Counted from the first letter of the stretch, positions 54,218 through 63,331 are shown. The stretch is 64,000 nt of DNA from an uncultured Candidatus Melainabacteria bacterium (GCA_934757245.1 CAKVLH010000001.1:1-64000); one strand, 5' to 3'. Program-made: numbers and translations. The notes: generated by a model from the letters alone, not told the origin.

Positions 54218-54984
54218 AAATTAAAGAATATCTTGAAGATATAGGAGTAGAAGTTAATATTGGGAAAAATAAGGCTCGCGGTAACAAAGGCTTTTTTAAA
54301 GGTACAAAAAACGGCAATTATCGAATTGATATAGCAAAACGCTTAGATGAAAACGATGTTTTGCCGGTACTTTTACATGAATTTGCTCATTACGTGCATT
54401 TTTTGCATGATAATAAACTGAAATCATTGGATTTTGCGTTTGATGAATTTACCGATACTCTTAATGAAGAATTGGTAAATATTACGGTTGATAAAATTCC
54501 TAAAAATGAAGCAAAAGTTTTATTTGACAAAAAAGACGAAATATCGGCAGAAATTAAATCAATGGCGAATAAAATAAAACTTCACAATCCGGATTTTAAA
54601 CTATCGACTCCATATAAGAAATTCGAACGACATTTCAATATCCAACAAAAATATTTACTAAAATATGATAGAATTAATTTCAACAATCGCATTTACTCGA
54701 TTGAAAATTTGAAAAAAGATTTTTATGAATTAACTGAAGATGAAATTCTTTATATTAAAATAAAATCTAAACAACGCATGATTAATAGAATTAACTCACG
54801 AATCGCAAAATTAAACAGATATTATAACAGCCCGACGGAATTATTTGCGCGATTTGTTGAAGTCTTTTTTACAGATTACACTAGAGCTAATAAACTAGCA
54901 CCAAATTCTGTTGCAAAATTCGAACAGAAATTGAAACAAGGTAAGATAAAAGAATTTTATTGCTGTAATAATTCGATTGAATAG
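54190..54984 (+). CDS. HExxH metallopeptidase-like protein, 264 aa
   Basis: A zinc-protease motif HEFAHYVHFLH is at about residues 61-71, and NSPTELFARFVEVFFTD near residue 218 offers a distal Glu as third ligand, the arrangement of gluzincins. The N-terminus (IGKNKARGNKGFFKGTKNGNYRIDIA) resembles phage and plasmid-associated peptidase domains, and the centre is a long charged helical region. No signal peptide, so cytoplasmic. Begins at ATG 54190 inside cutA (28-base overlap). Family not recognised with certainty. Confidence 0.6.
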   Translation: MDSERNRILKIKEYLEDIGVEVNIGKNKARGNKGFFKGTKNGNYRIDIAKRLDENDVLPVLLHEFAHYVHFLHDNKLKSLDFAFDEFTDTLNEELVNITVDKIPKNEAKVLFDKKDEISAEIKSMANKIKLHNPDFKLSTPYKKFERHFNIQQKYLLKYDRINFNNRIYSIENLKKDFYELTEDEILYIKIKSKQRMINRINSRIAKLNRYYNSPTELFARFVEVFFTDYTRANKLAPNSVAKFEQKLKQGKIKEFYCCNNSIE

Positions 54985-54995
54985 ACAATCTCGGC

Positions 54996-55031
54996 TTGTC
55001 CTAATCATAGTTTTGATGTATTATTAACCTA
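54996..55031 (+). promoter_or_regulatory. Promoter giving a probably leaderless GH38 mRNA
   Basis: TTGTCC at 54996-55001, a 17-bp spacer and TATTAT at 55019-55024. The expected transcription start, 7 bases on, is the A of the ATG at 55031. No Shine-Dalgarno is present. Confidence 0.65.
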
Positions 55032-57133
55032 TGAGAAAGCAAGTAATCGCGTATTTGCATACGCATTGGGATAGAGAGTGGTACAGAGAGTTTGAAGTCT
55101 TTAGAATGAGACTTTTGAGAGTGTTTGATAATATTCTCAATCTGCTTCAAGAAGGCAAAATTCCTTGTTTTTATTTTGACGGACAAGTTAGCGCATTGGA
55201 AGACTATTTAGAAATGCGTCCTGAACAAGAAGAACTTGTGCGCTCTCTTATAAAACGCAAAAAGCTCTTCATCGGCCCATTTTACTGTCTTGTGGACGAA
55301 TTCCTAACTGATAGAACTTGTTTTGAAAAAAACTTAGAAATAGGAATAAAAACTGCACAGAAATACGGATGTAACGAATTTATCGGATATTTGCCGGACA
55401 CTTTCGGACATAGTCAAAATGTAGTTGACGTATTAAGGGATTTTGGGATTGATAAATGCGTTGTTTGGCGCGGTTGTGGCGATTTCCCGTCTGAATTCAA
55501 ATGGTGCGGAATGGATACTGTTAATCTAATTAGAGGTTATTTTAACGATGTATTTTCTGTAAATGCGCCGATTGAAAAGAAAGCTGAAATGCTTAAAAAT
55601 ACTCTTGATTTGTTGGCTGAAAAATCCGGCGATTACATTCTTCTTCCAATTGGCGCGGATCATTTGGGAGTTGAAACTGATATTGATGTTCAGATTGAAT
55701 CTATAAATGAAATTCTGAAAGAGGATTACGACATTAAACTTGGCTCACCGTTTGATTATTTTAAGCATGTCGAAAATCGCTTTGAAATGTTTGAATGGAA
55801 TGATGAGCTTCGCGACAACTCTAAAACTTTTATATTACAAGGTTGCTACTCATCAAGACTTGATTTGAAACGCGAAAATGTAGAATGCACGTATCTTTTG
55901 GATTTGGCGACTCGATTTAAAAATCAACAAAAAGAAAAAAAATATGATACATTGCTTGAATATGCATACAAAATGCTACTTCAAAACCAAGCTCATGACA
56001 GTATTTGCGGATGTTCTACGGCGGATGTTCATAAAGAAAACTTTATTCGATATATGAAAATCAAGCAAATCGCAAATACAATTATGGACGAATTGAAGTT
56101 CAAAAATCATTTTGAAGAAAAGAGAATTTTAAATCTTTCAGGTCGTGCATTTTCCGGCATTGTGGAATTCGAAACAACACAAAAGCTTGAAGGTTACGAA
56201 AAAATCGCCTTTAGAAAAGGTTTTGACAAATATTTACTGACTGATACGCAGAGAATTCCCATAACAGAAGATTACACAAATATTTATACATATTTAGCAG
56301 AAGTCAAAAATCTTGAGCCAAATGAGGTTGAATATTTGATGCCAACGGTTTCTGAATCGGATTTAAGAATCGGTGATGATTTTATTGAGAATTCTAATAT
56401 AGGTTTGAAAATAGAAAACGGAACAATATTTGTAAACGGCATAAAAATGTCATTAATTGATTTTGTTGACTTGGGTGACAGTTATAATTGCGGTCCAAAA
56501 GCGGACGATGCGGGAGTTGAATTCAAAATTTTGCGTTCTAAAGCTGTTTTAAAAACACCGACAAGAGCAATGTTGAAAATTGATTTTGAAGGAACTTGGG
56601 ATATAATTCCGCTTTATGTAACTCTTGATAAGCATTCTGCAAGTTTGAAATTTGTTTTTGATTGGATTAACACGCAAAAAAATCATTTGCTTACAGCGTC
56701 TTTTGAGTTAAGTAATCCGATAACAGAAGTATTTTCAGAGGATATGAATCAAATGATTAAACGTAATTTTGAGCCTGATTATGATATAAGAAAAAATCTG
56801 CCAAAAACACGCGGTATAGAGGCTAAAACAAATACTGCACCTATGCAGAGAGGACTTTTGATTGACGAAGAAGGTAACAATATTGGTGTTGTTACAAAAG
56901 GTTTAACGCAGTATGAAATCTTTAAAAACAGGCTTTATATTCCTATTTTGCGTGCAACAGGTGTAATTTCTAATCCGCAAAATCCGGCGCGCTCAACTCC
57001 TGCCGGCCCTCCTATAGAGGTTGAAACTTTGCAAATGATAGGTAATAATAAGGCTGAATTTAATGTATTTTTTGGTAACCAAAATGCGTTTTATGATACG
57101 TTGAATCAAGTTTATAGTTATGTGATTGTGTAA
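55031..57133 (+). CDS. Alpha-mannosidase, glycoside hydrolase family 38
   Basis: Retaining exo-alpha-mannosidase. Motifs are HTHWDREWYREFE (zinc site, residues 10-22), GFYFDGQ-like YFDGQVSALEDYLEMRPEQ, and YLPDTFGHSQN with nucleophile Asp123. Later TRGIEAKTNTAPMQRG and C-terminal beta-sandwich sequences complete the fold. At 700 residues it is shorter than most GH38 enzymes (about 800-1050). No signal peptide, so cytoplasmic, probably acting on imported host or own mannosides. It starts with a leaderless-type promoter and ends beside a mobile repeat. The function (substrate linkage) is not determinable. Confidence 0.9.
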   Translation: MRKQVIAYLHTHWDREWYREFEVFRMRLLRVFDNILNLLQEGKIPCFYFDGQVSALEDYLEMRPEQEELVRSLIKRKKLFIGPFYCLVDEFLTDRTCFEKNLEIGIKTAQKYGCNEFIGYLPDTFGHSQNVVDVLRDFGIDKCVVWRGCGDFPSEFKWCGMDTVNLIRGYFNDVFSVNAPIEKKAEMLKNTLDLLAEKSGDYILLPIGADHLGVETDIDVQIESINEILKEDYDIKLGSPFDYFKHVENRFEMFEWNDELRDNSKTFILQGCYSSRLDLKRENVECTYLLDLATRFKNQQKEKKYDTLLEYAYKMLLQNQAHDSICGCSTADVHKENFIRYMKIKQIANTIMDELKFKNHFEEKRILNLSGRAFSGIVEFETTQKLEGYEKIAFRKGFDKYLLTDTQRIPITEDYTNIYTYLAEVKNLEPNEVEYLMPTVSESDLRIGDDFIENSNIGLKIENGTIFVNGIKMSLIDFVDLGDSYNCGPKADDAGVEFKILRSKAVLKTPTRAMLKIDFEGTWDIIPLYVTLDKHSASLKFVFDWINTQKNHLLTASFELSNPITEVFSEDMNQMIKRNFEPDYDIRKNLPKTRGIEAKTNTAPMQRGLLIDEEGNNIGVVTKGLTQYEIFKNRLYIPILRATGVISNPQNPARSTPAGPPIEVETLQMIGNNKAEFNVFFGNQNAFYDTLNQVYSYVIV

Positions 57134-57140
57134 TCGTTAA

Positions 57141-57450
57141 TAAGCCCCCACCCGCATCTGTAGCTTTCGGCACAGCCTCAAACATATCTGCGACCTGTCT
57201 TGGATTATTCGGGGTGTCGGCACTCTGCCGAACAAAAGTTGACAAAATGTCAAGTTTTGTGAGAGGTAGGCGTCCGACCTCCACCTTACGGGTTAGCTCA
57301 CTCACGTTCGCTTCACCCTACCGAAAATCCGCTCCCCAGTAGAGAGGTGCTAACGCAAACAATCGTACGCCATGCCCTCACTTTACAAGGTGAGGTTAGT
57401 TTTTCAATGTGAAGGCTTTGCATTAACATTAGAAAAACGGGTGGGGCTTA
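57141..57450. mobile_element. 310-bp MITE-like element with terminal inverted repeats
   Basis: The termini TAAGCCCCCACCCG (57141) and CGGGTGGGGCTTA (57438-57450) are inverted complements with one extra C. The interior is GC-richer than its surroundings, has nested hairpins (TTGACAAAATGTCAA; CCTCACTTTACAAGGTGAGG) and carries no convincing gene. It lies between convergent mannosidase and hydrolase genes in the largest intergenic gap (355 bp). A flanking target duplication could not be confirmed. Confidence 0.7.
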
Positions 57451-57488
57451 TGCGAGTTTTATAATCGAACTTTATTATAAAAGCCGTT

Positions 57489-58370
57489 CTATTTAATATC
57501 ATATTTCTGTTTTAGCAATTCTTCATATTTTGCACGTAGCTTTTCTGCAAAACTTGCAACTTGTGCACTCCACTGAGGGCCAACACTTTTGGCACAGTAA
57601 CGTCCGGAATTTCCGACTTTGCTAATAGAAGTATAGCCTTCTGTAACCCTTTTGTTTACAGTTGAGGTAATAGAATCAATACATTGTTCAACTTTTGCAA
57701 ATTTACGAAGCCCATTTTTACCCATAATTCCGCCAATATTATTTTTTTGTAATGCTGCTTTTGAAACGCCACCTGCTGATTCATGCATGGCAATTGCAAC
57801 AACAATAAACGGATTTAAAGGTTTTCTAAACAAATCATTTATTGAAGAATTCACAAAGATGTTACCCATATTCTTCATTTTACTGTTACCTTTAACTAAA
57901 CTGTTAAGTGCTTGAGTAAATACTTCTTTATCAAAATGTGGAGGATTTTTTAACGTTATAGGACTGTTCGTAGAAATCTTAGACGAAAATCGTGTGAACT
58001 TTGCTCCATTTTCTTTACGCACCTTTTCGTTTGATACATTAGTGAGTAAGTCTTTTTGTGGGTTAGCAACTCTGGTTGCATCAGCTTTTTCTTCAGCGAT
58101 AGGTCTTCTTTCAGGTTTAAAAGCTAATCCTAGTTCATTAATAAAATTATCAATTTTTTCTCGGATATTTGGCAATACTTTTTCAATTAAATTAGAAAAG
58201 TTCATTGCTTCAAAAGTATTTAGTTCACCCTTTTTATCATCAAGTTTATCACTTCCTTCAAAAATGGAAGCAACTTGTTTTTTGTCTTGTTCAGACAGAT
58301 TTACGCCTTGTGTCTCTAAATATTTATTTATACTTTCAAGGGTTAGTTTTTGTGATGAATCAAATATCAT
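57489..58370 (-). CDS. Glucosaminidase-like peptidoglycan hydrolase with EF-hand-like N-terminal module
   Basis: 293 residues. The C-terminal 110 residues match the FlgJ/LytG-type glucosaminidase pattern: VVAIAMHESAGGVS (catalytic Glu197), NNIGGIMGKNG (210-220), and the Gly-Tyr containing VTEGYTS. The N-terminal 101 residues align without gaps to those of the next gene upstream (54 of 101 identical by my count) and include D-x-x-D-x-KKGELN-x-x-E, an EF-hand-like loop. No signal peptide. The gene starts 14 bases after the paralogue, so they form one operon driven by the sigma-28-like promoter. Likely trims peptidoglycan for an appendage; the N-terminal module may be a secretion or docking signal. 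Confidence 0.75.
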   Translation of the reverse strand: MIFDSSQKLTLESINKYLETQGVNLSEQDKKQVASIFEGSDKLDDKKGELNTFEAMNFSNLIEKVLPNIREKIDNFINELGLAFKPERRPIAEEKADATRVANPQKDLLTNVSNEKVRKENGAKFTRFSSKISTNSPITLKNPPHFDKEVFTQALNSLVKGNSKMKNMGNIFVNSSINDLFRKPLNPFIVVAIAMHESAGGVSKAALQKNNIGGIMGKNGLRKFAKVEQCIDSITSTVNKRVTEGYTSISKVGNSGRYCAKSVGPQWSAQVASFAEKLRAKYEELLKQKYDIK

Positions 58371-58384
58371 GTTCTCTCCGATAT

Positions 58385-59416
58385 CTAGCTAATAAATGTA
58401 AGTCCTGCAAAGTTCAAACCATGAACTTTTAAAGAGTCAACTACAGCTGGAGCATAAGTAGCAAATACAGAGTTGTAGTTTTTTAATGCCGTTGTAATAC
58501 AACGCTCGTTTTCTTTTGCATTTAATCTATAGCCACTTTTAATTTTCTGAATTGCTTTAGGAATTGTATTATAATCAGCCTTTCCATATATTTTTTTTGC
58601 AACTGCTTTGCAATAATTCATTTCAAAAGCCAATAAACCTACTTGCATTCCAAGTTTATCATTTTTTGCACATTCTGCACGAAGTTGCTGTGGAGAAGTT
58701 ATTTTTCTGCCGTCTTTTGTCCTTGTATTTAGAATATCGTTCAACAATTTACCGTCCATGTTCTGATAAATCTTTGTCCATCCATTGTCTTTTGAAGGAA
58801 AGAAATCCTTTACAGCAATCGTTGTTACCCCCATTGGACCGGCACCGTTTGAAGAATTTACGTGTTTTGTAAAACCAGTTTCTCTTGATACAATCGCCAC
58901 CATCAATGCTGCCGGTACATTATATCGTTTAGCAATATTATCAATGTGAGTAGACCAATACTTTAAATCTTCATTAGAAAGTTTTATCTTTTTGTTTTGA
59001 GCTTCTTTCCTTACCATATCTATAGTATTTGTTGAAGATTGTTTTGACGTTCTAGTATTTTCGGTTTTGTGAAGCTTACTAGTATTTGCTGCAATTAAAC
59101 TTTGTGTATTATCTACTCTTGTTGCATCATTTCTCTCTGCCGGAATTTCTTTTCGAGCGGGTTTAATAGCAAACCCTAAATCAATTAGGAATTGATTTAC
59201 ACATTGTTTTATTTTAGGCAATGTACTTCCTACTAGTATTGCAAACTTATTTGCTTCAAGCACGTTCAATTCGCCTTTTTTATTATCACAATTATCACTT
59301 TTTGTAAAAATAGACGCAACCTTCTTTTTATCTTGTGCAGATAATTTAATTCCTTTAGATGCTAGATAGTCATTGACGCTCGCAAGTGTCAATTTTTTTG
59401 ATGAATCTAAAGTCAT
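58385..59416 (-). CDS. Lytic transglycosylase-like protein with EF-hand-like N-terminal module
   Basis: 343 residues. Residues about 150-340 fit the SLT/lysozyme-like fold: LMVAIVSRETGFTKH with candidate catalytic Glu179 and NGAGPMGVTTIAV (191-203) in place of the GLMQ block. The first 101 residues are the module shared with the following gene (D-x-x-D-x-KKGELN-x-x-E at 41-54, ending NDATRV). No signal peptide. GGAGGC precedes the ATG. It heads a two-gene operon with a sigma-28-like promoter 51-110 bases upstream. Flagellar systems use such a hydrolase to pass the rod through the wall, but FlgJ N-terminal rod-capping sequence is not recognisable here. Confidence 0.75.
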   Translation of the reverse strand: MTLDSSKKLTLASVNDYLASKGIKLSAQDKKKVASIFTKSDNCDNKKGELNVLEANKFAILVGSTLPKIKQCVNQFLIDLGFAIKPARKEIPAERNDATRVDNTQSLIAANTSKLHKTENTRTSKQSSTNTIDMVRKEAQNKKIKLSNEDLKYWSTHIDNIAKRYNVPAALMVAIVSRETGFTKHVNSSNGAGPMGVTTIAVKDFFPSKDNGWTKIYQNMDGKLLNDILNTRTKDGRKITSPQQLRAECAKNDKLGMQVGLLAFEMNYCKAVAKKIYGKADYNTIPKAIQKIKSGYRLNAKENERCITTALKNYNSVFATYAPAVVDSLKVHGLNFAGLTFIS

Positions 59417-59466
59417 GATGCCTCCATAATAGCAAAATTACATTGCTATTTTATCTTACACTTTTA

Positions 59467-59526
59467 TTTACGGCATAATTTTTAAAAACTTTAGAGAATT
59501 TTGGACAATCTTTACAAAAATTTACA
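59467..59526 (-). promoter_or_regulatory. Sigma-28-like promoter with tandem TGTAA boxes (hydrolase operon)
   Basis: On the minus strand TAAAGTTT (59493-59486), an 11-bp spacer and GCCGTAAA (59474-59467). TGTAAA boxes at 59526 and 59516 are 10 bp apart, the nearer one 23 bp from the -35. The start codon of the 343-residue hydrolase is 51 bases further on. Confidence 0.85.
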
Positions 59527-59582
59527 ATTATATACGAGGATGAAATCTGATAATTCTAATATATCCTACAGTATTTAGTGTA

Positions 59583-59611
59583 TTGTATCAAATTTGAATA
59601 TACTTTATAAT
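59583..59611 (+). promoter_or_regulatory. Sigma-70-type promoter of the 82-aa gene
   Basis: TTGTAT, a 17-bp spacer and TATAAT; 24 bases before the ATG at 59635. Confidence 0.7.
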
Positions 59612-59634
59612 AGTTAAGAACAGGAGAAAAGAGC

Positions 59635-59883
59635 ATGCTACCAATCATAACAGAAGATATGTCATCAGAAATTTTTTCAGAAGCTTTCCAAGATGTTCAA
59701 GCTTGGAGAAAGAATATGGTGCAATATTTAAAAGAAGAAAATCCGGAAATTAACTCTGCAATTTTAGAAGTCGCAAAGCACGATGAAAGCATTGATTTGA
59801 AAGCTGTTGCTTTAGGTGCTTATTTAACTTATAGATTATTAGAAGTTGCAACAGAAAATGATGGTCTCGCAATTGAAGAATAA
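59635..59883 (+). CDS. Hypothetical protein, 82 aa
   Basis: A small acidic, all-helical cytoplasmic protein (MLPIITEDMSSEIFSEAFQD, then KHDESIDLKAVALGAYLTYRLLE). Not recognised. It has its own good promoter, an AGGAG ribosome-binding site 9 bases before the ATG, and a strong terminator, so it is a monocistronic real gene. It is divergent from the hydrolase operon, but the promoters are of different classes. Confidence 0.75.
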   Translation: MLPIITEDMSSEIFSEAFQDVQAWRKNMVQYLKEENPEINSAILEVAKHDESIDLKAVALGAYLTYRLLEVATENDGLAIEE

Positions 59884-59900
59884 ACAATAATAAGTTATAT

Positions 59901-59950
59901 AAAATCAAAAAAGTCCGATACTCAAAATTGGGCTTTTTTGATTTTATTTC
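59901..59950 (+). terminator. Terminator of the 82-aa gene
   Basis: A 16-bp stem (AAAATCAAAAAAGTCC / GGGCTTTTTTGATTTT, one G-U) with a GATACTCAAAATT loop and following T-rich sequence. Confidence 0.85.
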
Positions 59951-60022
59951 AATTTTCTTAAAGAAATTTAACTTTATTTTTAAAGTTTTATTGTGTATAA
60001 TAGCTTTGGAAGAGAGCATTTA

Positions 60023-60799
60023 ATGATTACAAACTTTAAGAAAACAGCTAAGAAAGACGATGCCAAGTTTTTAGTAGGCATTATTATAGGTTTTTTATTT
60101 GTTGCGTGGCTTTGTACTCCGCCTGGAAACAAATTCTTACAAATTTGTTTTTGGGGAAACAACACTCAAATGCTTATTTCTAGAGTCATGCATAATTCAG
60201 ATGATACAGAATATATTTTTCATAGAAACAATGCTGTATACTTAGCTAAAATGTATCCGGATAAAAAGCGCGCTCTTAGAGAAATGAATAAAGCTATTGA
60301 AACATTGCCTAGCTTTGCTCCTGAAGCTGAACTTAAAACTCTGTATAAAGAAAGAGCAATGATTCGTTTAATGGCAGGAGATTATAAAGCATCATTGAGT
60401 GATTATATTAATTCCGATGATATACAGTTCAATGACTATTTGGGAGTTGCAATGCTTTTCAAAGAAGCAGGAAATTATCGAGAAGCTATGAGGTATTGTA
60501 ACAATATTTTAGAAACGGATAGCACTGCTTATGCAGGATATGCTTGTTTATCTGAGCTATATACTTCGTTAGGACGATATGATGTAGCCGTAAATATTTG
60601 GAATTTGGCAATTGATAGAAAACCGAATAATCCAAGAGCCTATGTTGATAGAGCTAAGGCAAAGAAACAAATGGGCGATGTTGTCGGATATGATGCTGAT
60701 ATTGCAAAAGCAAGAGAATACTCACCGACATTAAATTTGGATGATTCTATCATAGAAGATACACTACATCCAAAAATTTTAAATTTACCTATCAGATAA
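60023..60799 (+). CDS. Membrane-anchored TPR protein, 258 aa
   Basis: One membrane helix lies near the N-terminus (FLVGIIIGFLFVAWLCTPP, about 16-34) after a basic tail, so the bulk faces outward or inward on a single anchor. The rest has tetratricopeptide units: YPDKKRALREMNKAIETLP, AGNYREAMRYCNNILETDS, LGRYDVAVNIWNLAIDRKP and NPRAYVDRAKAKKQMG. Likely a scaffold or assembly factor; no enzyme motif. I chose the ATG at 60023 because GGAAGAG precedes it and the TATAAT at 59996-60001 is overlapped by a longer frame. Confidence 0.78.
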   Translation: MITNFKKTAKKDDAKFLVGIIIGFLFVAWLCTPPGNKFLQICFWGNNTQMLISRVMHNSDDTEYIFHRNNAVYLAKMYPDKKRALREMNKAIETLPSFAPEAELKTLYKERAMIRLMAGDYKASLSDYINSDDIQFNDYLGVAMLFKEAGNYREAMRYCNNILETDSTAYAGYACLSELYTSLGRYDVAVNIWNLAIDRKPNNPRAYVDRAKAKKQMGDVVGYDADIAKAREYSPTLNLDDSIIEDTLHPKILNLPIR

Positions 60800-60888
60800 T
60801 AAAATCTTAATATTAAATTTATGCGCTACTCTTGTTTTTGGGTTACAATGAATATTGAAACAAATGACTTGAGGTGAAATATTATAAA

Positions 60889-62511
60889 ATGAAATATTCG
60901 GAATATTCCGTAGTTATAGTAGGAAGCGGCGCTGCCGGTTTATATGCGGCTTTAAAAATATCCCAGCAAATAAAATTACCTGATGGAGTTTTACTTCTAA
61001 CAAAATCAGTCCTTGGTGAAAGTAATTCTAAATACGCTCAAGGAGGTATTGTTGGAGTAATTCATCAAAATCCTGAAGACAATGTTCAATCACATGTTCA
61101 AGATACATTAAAAGCTGGTGCAGGTTTAAGCGAAGAAAAAACTGTTGAATATATTTCAGAAGCTTCAGATGAAGTAATTAATGATTTAATTGAAAATGGG
61201 GTAAAATTCGATAAGAATTCAGATGGAAAGCTTACATTTACTCTGGAAGCGGCGCATAGCATAAGAAGGATTTTACATTCAGGAGGCGATGCTACAGGTA
61301 AAGGCATTACGGAAGCTTTAGCACAAGATGTTTTAAATGATAGCAATATTACTGTAATGGAAAACGCTATGGCAGTTGAACTCCTTGTTGATTCAGATAA
61401 AGAATGCAAAGGAATAATTGTTTATAACGAATTAACTGGCGAACATGAAATTGTTTATACTTCAGCTTTAGTTCTTGCAACAGGCGGGGTTGGTCAAGTT
61501 TACAAATTCACTACAAACCCAGACGGTGCGACAGGCGATGGTATTGATATTGCATATAATGCAGGTGCTATTATTCAAGATATGGAATTTATCCAATTCC
61601 ACCCAACAGCTTTGGCGCTTAGCCCTACAAGCAAAGAAAGATTTTTGATTTCAGAAGCCGTACGTGGAGAAGGCGCGAAACTTATTAATAAAGAAGGCAA
61701 AGAATTCATGGCTCAATATCACGATAAGCGCGAACTTGCACCTCGAGATATTGTTACTCGTGCAATTTATTCTGAAATGGCAAAAGAACATTCTTTTAAT
61801 GTATTTTTGAACGCTTCTATGATTGACCAAGCAAAACTATTTAAGCGTTTTCCTACAATTTCTAAACGTTGTGATGAAAAAGGTATTGATATTTCACATA
61901 ACCCAATTCCTGTTGCGCCTGCTGCGCATTACACAATGGGCGGTATTAAAGCGACAGTTGAAGGCAGAACTTCATTAAAAGGTTTGTATGCTATTGGCGA
62001 AGCAGCTTCAACTGGATTGCATGGTGCAAACCGACTTGCAAGTAATTCGCTATTAGAATGTGTAGTTTGTGCTTATGAACTGGCAGACTATTTGTCATTT
62101 GCAAACTTAAATACACCTAAAAAAATTGATGACTCAATTCGCGAGGTAATTGAAACATATTCTTCTCCATTAAGTGAAATTGATTATGATATCCCAACTT
62201 TAAAACAAAATTTGAAAAATTTGATGTGGAACAAAGTTGGAATTGTTAGAAATGAAAAAGATTTATTGGAAGCAAAAGCTGAAATAGATAGGATGAAATC
62301 AGAATTTAAGCGTACAAGAAAATGCTTAAACCAAGATGAATATGAATATAGAAACATGCTTACAGTAGCCGGTCTAATTGTTGAAGGTGCTATTTCAAGA
62401 AAAGAGTCAAGAGGCGCACATTCAAGAGCTGATTACAGACAAACTGATAGTGTTGCTAAGCATTCAAATATAATGAAAAGCGAAGAAAGAGAGTTAGTTT
62501 ATGTTAAATAA
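60889..62511 (+). CDS. nadB: L-aspartate oxidase
   Basis: FAD enzyme making iminoaspartate, first step of de novo NAD synthesis. The FAD fold GSGAAGLYAAL is at residues 12-22; later motifs are KYAQGGIVGV, ATGGVGQVYKFTTNPDGATGDGI and HYTMGGIKATVEGRTSLKGLYAIGEAASTG (split here as usual), ending in a helical C-domain with KESRGAHSRADYRQ. 540 residues is normal. I prefer the ATG at 60889; a GTG at 60874 is an alternative. nadC overlaps its end, but nadA is not in the window. Confidence 0.95.
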   Translation: MKYSEYSVVIVGSGAAGLYAALKISQQIKLPDGVLLLTKSVLGESNSKYAQGGIVGVIHQNPEDNVQSHVQDTLKAGAGLSEEKTVEYISEASDEVINDLIENGVKFDKNSDGKLTFTLEAAHSIRRILHSGGDATGKGITEALAQDVLNDSNITVMENAMAVELLVDSDKECKGIIVYNELTGEHEIVYTSALVLATGGVGQVYKFTTNPDGATGDGIDIAYNAGAIIQDMEFIQFHPTALALSPTSKERFLISEAVRGEGAKLINKEGKEFMAQYHDKRELAPRDIVTRAIYSEMAKEHSFNVFLNASMIDQAKLFKRFPTISKRCDEKGIDISHNPIPVAPAAHYTMGGIKATVEGRTSLKGLYAIGEAASTGLHGANRLASNSLLECVVCAYELADYLSFANLNTPKKIDDSIREVIETYSSPLSEIDYDIPTLKQNLKNLMWNKVGIVRNEKDLLEAKAEIDRMKSEFKRTRKCLNQDEYEYRNMLTVAGLIVEGAISRKESRGAHSRADYRQTDSVAKHSNIMKSEERELVYVK

Positions 62512-63331
62512 TTTTTTTATAGAAGAACACGTTAAAAATGCATTACAAGAAGATATCGGTTTTGGTGATATTACAACTGATTATCTTACAAATGAAGATG
62601 ATAGAATGTCATGCGTACTTAATACAAGAGTAGACGGTATTTTTTGCGGTAAGAATGTTTTTGAGATGGTATTTAAGATTCTTTCACCTTCTATAAATAT
62701 AAAATTTTATTTCAACGACGGTGATGTGATTAAAAAAGGCGATAAAATTGCTGACTTAGAAGGCCCTGCAAGATATATTTTAATGGGTGAAAGAACAGCT
62801 TTAAACTACATTCAAAGAATGAGTGGTATTGCAACAGAAACTAACAAATACCAAAATGCTGTGGGTGAGTTTAAAGCAAGAATTGTTGATACAAGAAAAA
62901 CGACTCCAGGCTTTAGAGCATTTGAAAAATATTCTGTAAAAACAGGTGGTGGAAGTTTACACAGATTTAATCTTTCAGACTGTGCAATGATTAAAGATAA
63001 TCATATTAAGTATGCAGGTTCTCTAATAAAGGCTGTTGAAAAGTTACGCCAACATATTTCACACGCGCATAAAATTGAAGTTGAGTGCGATACAATTGAA
63101 CAGGTTAAAGAAGCTGTTAATTGTGGCGCTGATATTATTATGCTTGATAATATGTCATTGGATACAATGAAAGAATGTGTAAAGCTAATTAATGGCAAAG
63201 CAATTGTAGAAGCAAGCGGAAATGTAAATTTAAATACAGTGCACGACATCGCTTCAACAGGAGTAGATATTATCTCTTCAAGCGCGATTGTTGCCAAAGC
63301 TCCAACATTGGATTTAGGTTTAGATATGTAA
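62501..63331 (+). CDS. nadC: Nicotinate-nucleotide pyrophosphorylase (carboxylating)
   Basis: Quinolinate phosphoribosyltransferase, the third step of de novo NAD synthesis. Motifs are DIGFGDITTDYL near the N-terminus, NYIQRMSGIAT (about 106), DTRKTTPGFRAFEKYSVKTGGG-type block, IEVECDTIEQVKEA and GADIIMLDNMS, with EASGNVNLNTVHDIASTGVDIIS at the end. 276 residues. It overlaps nadB by 11 bases. Confidence 0.95.
   Translation: MLNNFFIEEHVKNALQEDIGFGDITTDYLTNEDDRMSCVLNTRVDGIFCGKNVFEMVFKILSPSINIKFYFNDGDVIKKGDKIADLEGPARYILMGERTALNYIQRMSGIATETNKYQNAVGEFKARIVDTRKTTPGFRAFEKYSVKTGGGSLHRFNLSDCAMIKDNHIKYAGSLIKAVEKLRQHISHAHKIEVECDTIEQVKEAVNCGADIIMLDNMSLDTMKECVKLINGKAIVEASGNVNLNTVHDIASTGVDIISSSAIVAKAPTLDLGLDM

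Noticed and set aside
57060..57305. Open frame of 81 residues on the minus strand across the mannosidase end and the MITE
   Set aside because: It overlaps the C-terminus of a good gene and consists mostly of repeat sequence, with no ribosome-binding site.
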